Source: JBBQSU01 sp038234815
GTDB taxonomy: Bacteria; Planctomycetota; Phycisphaerae; Tepidisphaerales; Tepidisphaeraceae
Direction of reading: 5' to 3'
Assembly (NCBI GenBank): GCA_038234815.1
Contig: JBBQSU010000076.1
Coordinates: forward strand, 1 to 18,112
DNA length: 18,112 bases
Both the position numbers and the translations under genes were made by a program. Shown in pieces: positions 5,642 through 13,308 of this stretch. The notes under the pieces were generated by a model, which saw nothing but the letters and a program-made list of their open reading frames with translations, ran no database searches and had not been told where the DNA came from. How positions within the stretch are numbered: position 1 is the first letter of the stretch; every line of letters begins with the position of its first letter.

Positions 5642-8476
5642 TTGCGATTAACCTTCAATGAAATCCGCCAGCGCGCGATCCAATTCAGTCACGACTGGCG
5701 GGCCGAAACTTCCGAACGGGCTGAAGCGCAAACGTTCTGGAACGAATTCTTCAACGTCTTCGGCATTCATCGCCGGTCCGTTGCAAGCTTCGAGCGCACC
5801 GTCCGCAACCTTGAAGGCGCCTACGACCGCATCGACGTCATCTGGCAGGGCATCCTCATTGGCGAACACAAATCGCGCGGCCAGGACCTCGACAAAGCCG
5901 CCACGCAGGCGCTCGGCTACGTCCAATCCCTGACCCGCGCCGGGCGCGACCGCGAAATTCCCCGCTATATCGTCGTCTCCGACTACGCGCGCATTGTCCT
6001 TCACGACCTCGAATCCACCGACCCGCTTTTCGAATCCGTCTCGTTCCCCGTCGACGAGCTGCACCAGCACGTCCGGTTGTTCGACTTCCTCAACGGCATT
6101 CAATCCCGCCCGGCCGACCCGGAAGACCCGATCAACATCATCGCCGTCGAAGTCCTCGGCACGCTTCACGACACGCTCGAAGCTGGCGGGTACGATGGTC
6201 ACAAGCTCGAACGCCTGCTCGTTCGCGTGCTCTTTTGTCTCTTCGCCGACGACACCGGCATCTTCGAGCCCGACACCTTCAAAAACCTTGTCGAAGAATC
6301 GCATGAAGACGGCTCGGACCTCGGCCCGCAGCTTGACCGATTCTTCAAAGTCCTTGACACCGCCGAACCCGATCGCGCCGCGCGCCTGCCCGATGCGCTC
6401 AAACCGCTTCCGTACGTCAACGGCAACCTCTTCGCCGAGCGTCTCGACCTGGCCGACTTCGATTCCGACATGCGCAACGCGCTGCTCGCCGCCTGCCGGT
6501 TACAGTGGGCCAAGATCAGCCCCGCCGTCTTCGGGTCGCTCTTTCAGTCGATCATGGCCGGCGACGAAGGGGCGCGGCGTCGGCGTCAGATCGGGGCGCA
6601 CTACACCTCCGAACGCGACATCCTCAAACTCATCCGCTCGCTCTTTCTTGACGATTTGCGCGCCGAATTCCAGCGCGCAAAAGCCCGTCGCCCCGACCTG
6701 TTCCGGTTCCACGAAAAGCTGGCGGGGCTTAAATTCCTCGACCCCGCCTGCGGGTGCGGCAACTTCCTCGTCGTCGGTTACCGCGAACTGCGCCGGCTCG
6801 AACACGAGGTGATCGACTCTCTCTACCCCGACGGGCTGTTCGATATCTCCGCACTCGTCCGCCTGAACGTCGACTGCATGCACGGCATCGAAATCGAAGA
6901 ATGGCCCGCCCGCATCGCCGAGGTCGCGATGTGGCTCATCGACCACCAACTCAACCTCGAAGCGTCCCAAAAGTTCGGCAAACCCCTGCTCCGCCTGCCC
7001 CTGAAAAAGTCCGCGAAGATCGAACACAACAACGCCCTCCGCATCGACTGGAACACCGTCCTGCCCGCGTCGCAATGTTCGTTCGTGATGGGGAATCCGC
7101 CGTTTGTTGGAAAGCAGTTTCTGACGGCAGATCAAGAAGCGGATATGGAGGCAATCTGTAGCGCGATCAGAGGGTACGGTGTATTAGACTTTGTTACGGC
7201 TTGGTACATCAAAGGTGCGAAGTACTTGGCGGGTACGACGTCATATGCTGCGTTTGTCTCCACCAATTCAATTTGCCAAGGAGAACAGGCCACCATTCTT
7301 TGGCCCGCATTACTCGCTGAAGGACTGAAGATTGCGTTTGCACATCGCACTTTTTCTTGGATGAGCGAAGCGCGTGGCAGGGCACACGTTCACGTCGTAA
7401 TCGTCGGCTTCGCGATGGTTGATCCGCCAAACAGGAAAATTACGGATTACGACGCGGATGAGGCGCGTCCTGTCACGACTGACGCAAGGAACATCGGCCC
7501 GTACCTTGTCGACGGACCCGATCTCGTGATTTCCTCTCGCACGCGACCGATCTGCGATGTTCCCCCGATTGTCTTTGGAAGCATGCCGAACGAGGCGAAG
7601 CCAAAACGAAATCAGTTGGAAGGCCGAGTAAGCCCCGAAGAGCTGGAGCAACGTCTCAGCGATCAACTTTTGTTGGACACTCCGTCCCGCGACGAGTTGC
7701 TAGCGAAAGAACCGGCTGCAAGAAAATGGATTCGCCGAATCTACGGCTCCGAAGAATTCATCAACGGCATTGATCGTTGGTGCCTCTGGATGGTCAACAT
7801 TACGCCTGCGGAGCTTCGTGCCATGCCTGAAGTCATGAAGCGGGTCGAAACAGTGCGGAAAAACCGTTTGGAAAGTACCCGTGAAACAACAAACGGGCTT
7901 GCGTCCACGCCATTTTTATTTGGTGAAATTCGACAACCGGCTACGAAATACCTCTTAATCCCCTCAGTGTCTTCAGAAACGCGCCCGTACATCCCGATGG
8001 GTTTCATGAGTCCTGAAGTAATAGCTAGCAACCTCGCCCTCTTGGTGCCGAATGCGACGCTCTACCACTTTGGAATCCTGACCAGCACGATGCACATGGC
8101 GTGGGTTCGTCAAGTCTGCGGGCGGTTGGAGTCGCGGTATCGTTATTCCAACAAGCTTGTTTACAACAACTTCCCCTGGCCGCAGGACGTGAGTGAGAAG
8201 CAGAAGTCCGCCGTGGAGGTTGCGGCGCAGGGGGTGTTGGACGCGCGGGCGGGGTTTGCGGGTCAGACGCTGGCGGATTTGTACGACCCGCTGGCGATGC
8301 CCAAGGCGTTGCGGGACGCGCACAAGAAGCTGGACGCCGCCGTCGACAAGTGTTACCGACCGGCCCCGTTCGTCAGCGAGCGGAACCGGGTGGAATATTT
8401 GTTCGAACTGTATCAACGCCTCGTCATGCCCCTGACGGCCGCGGCAAAACGAACCCGCCGACCGCGGGCGGAGTAA
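5642..8476 (+). CDS. MmeI-like Type IIL restriction-modification enzyme (nuclease + adenine methylase in one chain)
   Basis: The 944-residue protein has the size and order of the MmeI family. It has an N-terminal PD-(D/E)XK nuclease (D65, then E75-H76-K77 in IDVIWQGILIGEHK) and a helical spacer of about residues 165-330. Next is a gamma-class N6-adenine methylase with S-adenosylmethionine motif DPACGCGNF at 367-375 and catalytic NPPF at 485-488. A target-recognition region (about 490-830) and a C-terminal helical tail follow. Such enzymes cut at a fixed distance from their site and methylate only one strand for protection, so no separate methylase or specificity gene is needed, and none is present. 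Both active sites look intact. Codon choice changes along the gene: C-ending codons to about 7080, more A/T from about 7080 to 8170, and G-ending codons afterwards. This suggests exchange of the recognition domain. DISARM and BREX methylases are related, but their partner genes are missing here. Confidence 0.85.
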   Translation: MRLTFNEIRQRAIQFSHDWRAETSERAEAQTFWNEFFNVFGIHRRSVASFERTVRNLEGAYDRIDVIWQGILIGEHKSRGQDLDKAATQALGYVQSLTRAGRDREIPRYIVVSDYARIVLHDLESTDPLFESVSFPVDELHQHVRLFDFLNGIQSRPADPEDPINIIAVEVLGTLHDTLEAGGYDGHKLERLLVRVLFCLFADDTGIFEPDTFKNLVEESHEDGSDLGPQLDRFFKVLDTAEPDRAARLPDALKPLPYVNGNLFAERLDLADFDSDMRNALLAACRLQWAKISPAVFGSLFQSIMAGDEGARRRRQIGAHYTSERDILKLIRSLFLDDLRAEFQRAKARRPDLFRFHEKLAGLKFLDPACGCGNFLVVGYRELRRLEHEVIDSLYPDGLFDISALVRLNVDCMHGIEIEEWPARIAEVAMWLIDHQLNLEASQKFGKPLLRLPLKKSAKIEHNNALRIDWNTVLPASQCSFVMGNPPFVGKQFLTADQEADMEAICSAIRGYGVLDFVTAWYIKGAKYLAGTTSYAAFVSTNSICQGEQATILWPALLAEGLKIAFAHRTFSWMSEARGRAHVHVVIVGFAMVDPPNRKITDYDADEARPVTTDARNIGPYLVDGPDLVISSRTRPICDVPPIVFGSMPNEAKPKRNQLEGRVSPEELEQRLSDQLLLDTPSRDELLAKEPAARKWIRRIYGSEEFINGIDRWCLWMVNITPAELRAMPEVMKRVETVRKNRLESTRETTNGLASTPFLFGEIRQPATKYLLIPSVSSETRPYIPMGFMSPEVIASNLALLVPNATLYHFGILTSTMHMAWVRQVCGRLESRYRYSNKLVYNNFPWPQDVSEKQKSAVEVAAQGVLDARAGFAGQTLADLYDPLAMPKALRDAHKKLDAAVDKCYRPAPFVSERNRVEYLFELYQRLVMPLTAAAKRTRRPRAE

Positions 8477-8523
8477 AGCGGGTGTATGTCGACCGTCTTA
8501 CGTTGTTCTGCAAAGGGGTGAAG

Positions 8524-8557
8524 CCCCGCGCCCGTGGAACCGAATTTCCTATCCGTT
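8524..8557 (+). repeat. Dispersed repeat, partial copy A
   Basis: This is the 3-prime half of the 63-bp repeat, from CCCCGCGCCCGTGG through AATTTCCTATCCGTT. Compared with copy B it has one deleted base and two substitutions. The upstream half is replaced by a small GGGG-TGAAG-CCCC stem (8515-8527). It lies between the convergent ends of the restriction enzyme and TMEM43 genes, and a run of six T follows at 8561-8566. The rest of 8477-8733 shows no gene. Confidence 0.7.
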
Positions 8558-8733
8558 GCGTTTTTTCAGTTTTCAATAGTGGTGGACGTCCGCGCGCAAC
8601 TGAGATGAACAAACGATAGGTGATGCTTGCCGTCAATGCGACCAAGCGATCAACCTTCGTTTGCCAATGCAACTATGCCGTCCGGCCCAGCCGGGAATCG
8701 CCTTGCAAGTGGATCAAGGCATAGGTGTTTCAA

Positions 8734-9930
8734 TCAATGCGCCAAGGTTAGATCCCGCGTGGTCGCGGCGGCGGTTGCTTTGGCCAGTTTCTTGGCGGCG
8801 CCGATTTTCTTAAGCCAGATGAACCCGGCGACGGCCACGGCGATCAATCCGATGCCCAGGAGAGGGCGATAGGTGAGCCACGCGACGGCAATCACGATCA
8901 GACCCAATCCCACCGCCAAAATGCCGGCCATGACGGCAGTGCCAGCGCTAAGCAGGTCGCCCAGGAACGGGATGACGTCGGCGAAGGTTGAGAGCGGGCT
9001 AAAGATGGCGCAGAGACCGATCCACAGCGCGATCAGGCCGACGAGACGGATGATCCATGTCAGTCGGGCATTGGCCGCCTGGGCGGTGGCGAACATGGCC
9101 TTTGCATCCTTAGAGCCCATTTCCAGCAGTGCGATCTGCGTATTCTGGCTGGTGGTCATGGGAACGAGCATCGAGGCGCGCTGCTGGGCCACCACGCTGA
9201 TGAGCGCGGGCCTGGCCATCTGAAGTGTGACGCGCACGTCGCCGATCTGCGGCTTGGATGCGTCGGCGCCGGAATAATAGACGCCGTTCTTCACGGCAAA
9301 CCCGGCGGGCAGGCCTTTCACCGTCGGAGCGCTGGGGCTGGTGGCGGGGGTGGGGATCGCTTCAAAATTGTTGATCTGATCCGCCAATTCTCGGCCCAGT
9401 GTAAACGCGGCGACGCTGATCGGGTCAGCCGTCCACGTCTGGTTAGGAAGTGTGAAATCAGGATTGCTATGGTCGGGTTGCTTGAATTTACTGGAATCGA
9501 TCTCATGATCGCTCCAGAGCTTTTCGTAGCTGTAGGTGACGTTGGTCGTCGAGCTTCCGCCGAGATTTTTTTCGGTCTTCTCGGATTTGGTTTCCTTCCA
9601 CTGATACATTTCAACCTTGCGTCTCAGTTTCAAGGCAGGCTGCGAGACAGAAAAGGCCGGGTCGGTGAGCATCTGCGCGGTGGTGGCCTGGGCGGTGAAG
9701 TGGACGAGCGCCCCTTCGTTTGGGGCAGTGACCACGGTGGGGTCGACGGTGATGACGTGGGCAGCGCCTTCGTGCAATCCCTTGGCAGTTTTCACCGCCC
9801 GGCCTTCGTTCCAGAACAGCGCCACAACGCCGATGGCCACGAAAACAAGACCGATGACAACGCTTTTGAATGATGATACCAGCCGTCCGATCCATGTTTG
9901 ATGGATGACTTCGCGAAATTCGTCGGCCAC
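8734..9930 (-). CDS. TMEM43 (LUMA) family membrane protein
   Basis: The 398-residue protein has one membrane helix near the N-terminus (about 23-40) directly followed by FWNEGRAV (39-46), the family hallmark. A large soluble region of about 240 residues follows, containing VEMYQWKE and a KNLGG segment typical of TMEM43. Three closely spaced helices sit near the C-terminus (about 290-313, 331-349 and 357-373). This matches the TMEM43 family first described in animals (an inner nuclear/ER membrane protein) and found in scattered bacteria, where its role is unknown. The GTG start at 9930 has an AAGGAG site 8 bases upstream. The gene is convergent with the restriction enzyme and is followed upstream by repeat copy B; no functional partner is evident. 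It appears intact. Confidence 0.85.
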   Translation of the reverse strand: MADEFREVIHQTWIGRLVSSFKSVVIGLVFVAIGVVALFWNEGRAVKTAKGLHEGAAHVITVDPTVVTAPNEGALVHFTAQATTAQMLTDPAFSVSQPALKLRRKVEMYQWKETKSEKTEKNLGGSSTTNVTYSYEKLWSDHEIDSSKFKQPDHSNPDFTLPNQTWTADPISVAAFTLGRELADQINNFEAIPTPATSPSAPTVKGLPAGFAVKNGVYYSGADASKPQIGDVRVTLQMARPALISVVAQQRASMLVPMTTSQNTQIALLEMGSKDAKAMFATAQAANARLTWIIRLVGLIALWIGLCAIFSPLSTFADVIPFLGDLLSAGTAVMAGILAVGLGLIVIAVAWLTYRPLLGIGLIAVAVAGFIWLKKIGAAKKLAKATAAATTRDLTLAH

Positions 9931-9938
9931 GATTTGCG

Positions 9939-9944
9939 CTCCTT
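9939..9944 (-). promoter_or_regulatory. Ribosome binding site for the GTG-started TMEM43 gene
   Basis: On the minus strand this reads AAGGAG, 8 bases before GTG at 9930. The strong site and spacing decide the start. Confidence 0.75.
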
Positions 9945-10084
9945 GGTTGGATTCCTTAAAAACAACATTTGTTCACCGGCCAGTTTCCCGAAATTGGCGA
10001 TGAAACGAAAATTAGAATCAACGCACCGGAATTCGGCAACCTTTCAACTAAAAAGGTTTCCTAAACCGCACTTACTGGATGTCC

Positions 10085-10147
10085 GATACCCCCACGCCCC
10101 CGGTACCTGCAACCCCGCGCCCCGTGGAATCAAATTTCCTATCCGTT
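10085..10147 (+). repeat. Dispersed 63-bp repeat, copy B
   Basis: The element begins GATACCCCCACGCCCCCGG and ends AATCAAATTTCCTATCCGTT. It matches copy C (16633-16695) at 58 of 63 positions with no gaps, and both differ completely outside these limits. It contains nested complementary segments (GATA/TATC, CCACG/CGTGG, GGAA/TTCC), so it could fold as a composite hairpin. It lies between the TMEM43 gene and the downstream surface-protein gene, both on the minus strand. The rest of 9931-10228 shows no gene. Confidence 0.85.
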
Positions 10148-10228
10148 AAAGAACCACGAGCACGAATGAGTTGATTCCTACGCATGGCCGCCTTCCCTTT
10201 CTTGAAAGAGTCAAAGTCAATTTCGCGA

Positions 10229-13200
10229 CTAGCCCTTGAACGTATGGCCAAAATCTTTGCCGGTGAGGATGTCCCCGGCCGCGAGGGTCACGTCGTAGTA
10301 CCCCGGGGCCGGGAGGCTCACCAGATATCCCGGCCGGAGGTACTTGCGAAGCCGGTATGTGCCTGGGGCCAGATTAAAGCTGTAGTTGCCCGCGGCGTCC
10401 GTGAGCCGGTTCGCCTCACCGACATCAAAAACGCCGTTGTTGTTCTTGTCGATATAGACCATGCTCGACACAAGCAACGGTTCGCCCGCATCGCGCTTGC
10501 CATTGGTGTTCTTGTCATCGAAGCACGTTCCCGTGATCTTGCCCGGATCGCCGAAGTATTGCATCACGCCGTTGCCGGCGGTGACGATGAAGTTGCCCAG
10601 AGGCGTCAGGGCCAGTTTGTCGAACGCTGCACCACCGGCGAGTGTGCGTTGTGCCAGGCCGCGCTCGCCAAACGTCGGGTCGATGTTGCCCGCGGTGTCG
10701 AAGCGCACGAGCGTTGCTTTGCCGCCGAAGTGTCCGGAGAGCACGATCTTCTCGTCGCCTTGCACCACGATATCGCGGAGGGCAAAGCCCGGCAGTTGAT
10801 CAAGTTCAAGCATGCCGCCCGCCGCGAATGAAAGATCGGGCGTCAGGTCAGCGTTGAAACGGGCGAGGTAGAGGCCACCGCTGGAGTGCTTGCCCGCAAC
10901 GGCGATCTTGTCGCTGTGGGCGACCGCGACCAAAGCAAGAACCGAATCGGCAGGAAGCGCGGTGGCGCGATTGCCCGCAGGAGAAAGCAGCGATACTGCG
11001 GGTGTTACATGGTGAATGCCGCTCCACCAGGCTGCGGCGGTGTAATCCAGATTGGTGATCGCGGCAATTCCGTCGCCGCGCACGTCGATGTCAGCGACGC
11101 GGACACTGGCGAAATACTGCGTAAGGACTTCACCGTTTTGGGAAATCTCGACGATGCGCCCATCTTTCACCCAGCCGGAACTGCTGGCAGAATTATCATA
11201 CTGATAGGCGAGCAGCACCCGACCATCCAATGTTCCCGCAACGCGGAAGTCGAAATAGGCTGTCGAGCCGGGATAGCCGGCATCTCCCCAGTCGTCATCA
11301 AAGACAAGGAAGCCATTGGCCCCGAAGGTTGTGTCCAGGGTGCCGTCGGCGTTAAACCGTTCAACAAGGATGTGATTGAACTGCGTGTAATACTCGGGGT
11401 CTGGATATTCGTCGCTTTGATAGCGGCGGCCCGACACGACGCCCGCCGCGATCACCTTGCCTGCCGGTGTGACGCCGAGCTCTTCGAGATTGACATTCAT
11501 CTCAATCAACCCGGTGGGGAGTTTCAACAGCTCGAGCGGCGGTGGAACCGGCGTCACGCTGACCGTTCCAAGCCGCTGGCCAGAGGCCGAGTAATGCGTG
11601 AGACCGGAATAGAATGAACCATCCGGCAGCAACACGAATTTACCGATTCCACCGGCAGAAAAACCACTGACGCCGAAACCGGTGTCCAACGTGCCGGCCA
11701 CGTTCCAGAAGGTACGCCCGACCGTCGCCACATTCGAATAGCCGCTATTCCCAGCACCGTTGTTGGCACGCACGCGGAAGTAGTGGGTTTTGCCCGCGGT
11801 GAGACCGGTGATGGTACAGGCGGTCGCGTTGGTACCGGCTGTGGTTACTTGCGTCCAGGGGCCGCTTGCAGACAGCGATACTTCGATCTTGAAGCGATCC
11901 TCGTTGAAGGAGTTATCCTTCCAAGTGAGCTTCACACTCGTCGCCGAGAGCGCCTTGGCAGTTAGTTCGTTCGGCGCCGCAGGCAGCGTTACATTGGCAT
12001 GTCGCTCAACGGCGCCGATATCCACAATGCCATTGACGATCCGCTTGTAGCCACGCTGATCGCTCGTCACACCCGCAGGAATCAGCGCGTTGGATCCATG
12101 ATCCAGCGCCGGACTGCCCGGCAGCGGCATCATCGTCTTCATCGGCCCGCCGTTGTATGTCAGTGGACCAAGCAGCGGGTTCAGCGGGCTTTCCAGCGTG
12201 CCGGTGAGGTCGCTGGAAAGCCACGTCGCCCCGCCCTCGGCAGTGCCGATCAGGTTGTTGCCCTTGGACTCGAACGTGCCCGTCCAGTACCCGCTCCCGG
12301 AAACCGCGACATCGATATATGGCAGCCAGGCGTCGCCTACCAGGTGATTGCCCGCAACGATCGAGTTAGCCAGCGTCGTCGTGCCCATCGCGTTGAACGG
12401 CAGGCAGATCCCGCCTCCCCCCATGAACGAGGCGGACGCGGTGTTGTTGGTTATGGTGGAATTGACGATCTGCAGGAGGAGATTCGATTCGCCGACGTCG
12501 ATCCCGCCGCCGTAGCTGCTGTCAGTCACGCTGTTGCCGGTGATCGTAACGTTCGTCAGGTAAGTGGAGCCCTCGCTGAGGAGTCCGCCGCCGTCGCCTC
12601 CCATGGCGTAAACCGGTGTGTCGACGTGGTTGTTTGAGATCGTGACGTTGCGCATCACCGCTGTGCCGTAGTTGGCAATGCCCCCACCCCCGGCGATCCC
12701 GCCGTGATTCCGGGTGATCGCAGCATTCGTCATCGTGAGCGTCCCGTGGCTAATAATCCCGCCGCCGGCCGAATCGAGCCAGGCATGATCACCGACGCTC
12801 GCGGCATAGACGTCGCCATGTGTGATCGTTACGCCAGAGAGATTAACGGTCGCACCGGCGTCGACCTCAAGTACCCGGCTCTTGTCATTGCCGCTGATGG
12901 CCAGCCGATCCGCGCCGGGCCCGGTGATCGTTGTGGAATATGCGGTGTTGCTCAGTTCCAACTGCGATCCCGAAAGCACGATCGTCTGCTTCGTGGCAAA
13001 GACCGTCTTGTCGAACGTAATCGTCGTCGGCTCAGCGGCCTTGTTGGCAATCTCGACAGCATTCCGCAGGCTGATATTGGGACTGCCAACGGGGAACAGG
13101 GTGTCCAGCACAGAATTCACCACCACTGTGCTGAGCAGCACTCGGTTCTCGAGTGCTTCAACCGCCGCGCGCACAATCCGCGCGGCATCTCGATTCGTGC

Positions 13201-13249
13201 TTCGAGTGTTCTTTGAATCGAAATGCCGCGTCAGTTGCGTAGTTCGCAT
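10229..13249 (-). CDS. Giant planctomycete surface protein: beta-helix, FN3, delta-60 repeats, SdrD-B-like end
   Basis: The 1006-residue protein starts with a basic stretch and the planctomycete extracellular motif EALENRVLLS (31-40). A right-handed beta-helix follows (about 45-420) with glycine-rich GGGGI turns and an ISLRNAVEIAN segment typical of polymorphic outer-membrane-like repeats. Next come a fibronectin III domain (about 422-508) and delta-60-type repeats (about 515-880; LDTGFG, LDTTFG, PDLSFA, IDPTFG). The C-terminal SdrD-B-like domain (about 901-1006) has two calcium-type loops, DKNTNGKRDAGE and DKNNNGVFDVGE. It is expected to be exported or cell-surface, with an adhesin or scaffold role by analogy; no enzyme motif was seen. 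ATG 13249 has AAAGGTGA 3 bases upstream. It lies 59 bases after the stop of its paralogue on the same strand, so co-transcription is likely. Its centre is unlike the paralogue's, but its ends are nearly identical in DNA. Confidence 0.85.
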   Translation of the reverse strand: MRTTQLTRHFDSKNTRSTNRDAARIVRAAVEALENRVLLSTVVVNSVLDTLFPVGSPNISLRNAVEIANKAAEPTTITFDKTVFATKQTIVLSGSQLELSNTAYSTTITGPGADRLAISGNDKSRVLEVDAGATVNLSGVTITHGDVYAASVGDHAWLDSAGGGIISHGTLTMTNAAITRNHGGIAGGGGIANYGTAVMRNVTISNNHVDTPVYAMGGDGGGLLSEGSTYLTNVTITGNSVTDSSYGGGIDVGESNLLLQIVNSTITNNTASASFMGGGGICLPFNAMGTTTLANSIVAGNHLVGDAWLPYIDVAVSGSGYWTGTFESKGNNLIGTAEGGATWLSSDLTGTLESPLNPLLGPLTYNGGPMKTMMPLPGSPALDHGSNALIPAGVTSDQRGYKRIVNGIVDIGAVERHANVTLPAAPNELTAKALSATSVKLTWKDNSFNEDRFKIEVSLSASGPWTQVTTAGTNATACTITGLTAGKTHYFRVRANNGAGNSGYSNVATVGRTFWNVAGTLDTGFGVSGFSAGGIGKFVLLPDGSFYSGLTHYSASGQRLGTVSVTPVPPPLELLKLPTGLIEMNVNLEELGVTPAGKVIAAGVVSGRRYQSDEYPDPEYYTQFNHILVERFNADGTLDTTFGANGFLVFDDDWGDAGYPGSTAYFDFRVAGTLDGRVLLAYQYDNSASSSGWVKDGRIVEISQNGEVLTQYFASVRVADIDVRGDGIAAITNLDYTAAAWWSGIHHVTPAVSLLSPAGNRATALPADSVLALVAVAHSDKIAVAGKHSSGGLYLARFNADLTPDLSFAAGGMLELDQLPGFALRDIVVQGDEKIVLSGHFGGKATLVRFDTAGNIDPTFGERGLAQRTLAGGAAFDKLALTPLGNFIVTAGNGVMQYFGDPGKITGTCFDDKNTNGKRDAGEPLLVSSMVYIDKNNNGVFDVGEANRLTDAAGNYSFNLAPGTYRLRKYLRPGYLVSLPAPGYYDVTLAAGDILTGKDFGHTFKG
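13062..13126 (-). repeat. 65-bp tract identical between the two surface-protein genes (copy in the downstream gene)
   Basis: Every base, including third codon positions, is the same as at 15992-16056. It encodes the ISLRN-containing start of the beta-helix. Further near-identical tracts link 11945-12210 with 14878-15150 and 10331-10495 with 13411-13575. Recent duplication or gene conversion is the simplest cause. Confidence 0.85.
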
Positions 13250-13308
13250 GATTCACCTTTTCCAGAAACGTCTCCTCCCGTATCACTCTCTGTTCAATGT
13301 GTTCGCGG

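Noticed and set aside
5642..8476. BREX (PglX) or DISARM (DrmMI) methylase
   Set aside because: The N-terminal D…EXK nuclease and single-chain length fit the Type IIL MmeI family, and no pglZ, brxC or drm partner genes are adjacent.
8515..8566. Intrinsic terminator made of GGGG-TGAAG-CCCC and the later T-run
   Set aside because: The stem is only 4 bp and the T-run is more than 30 bases away, so the standard terminator geometry is not met.
10085..10147. CRISPR repeats
   Set aside because: Copies are kilobases apart with genes between them; there is no regular spacer array and no cas gene.
10184..10831. Plus-strand frames opposite the surface-protein genes (also 10886-11617, 11999-12637 and 15664-16719)
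   Set aside because: They are mirror frames of GC-rich coding DNA. Similar ones occur in both paralogues only because the sense genes are duplicated.
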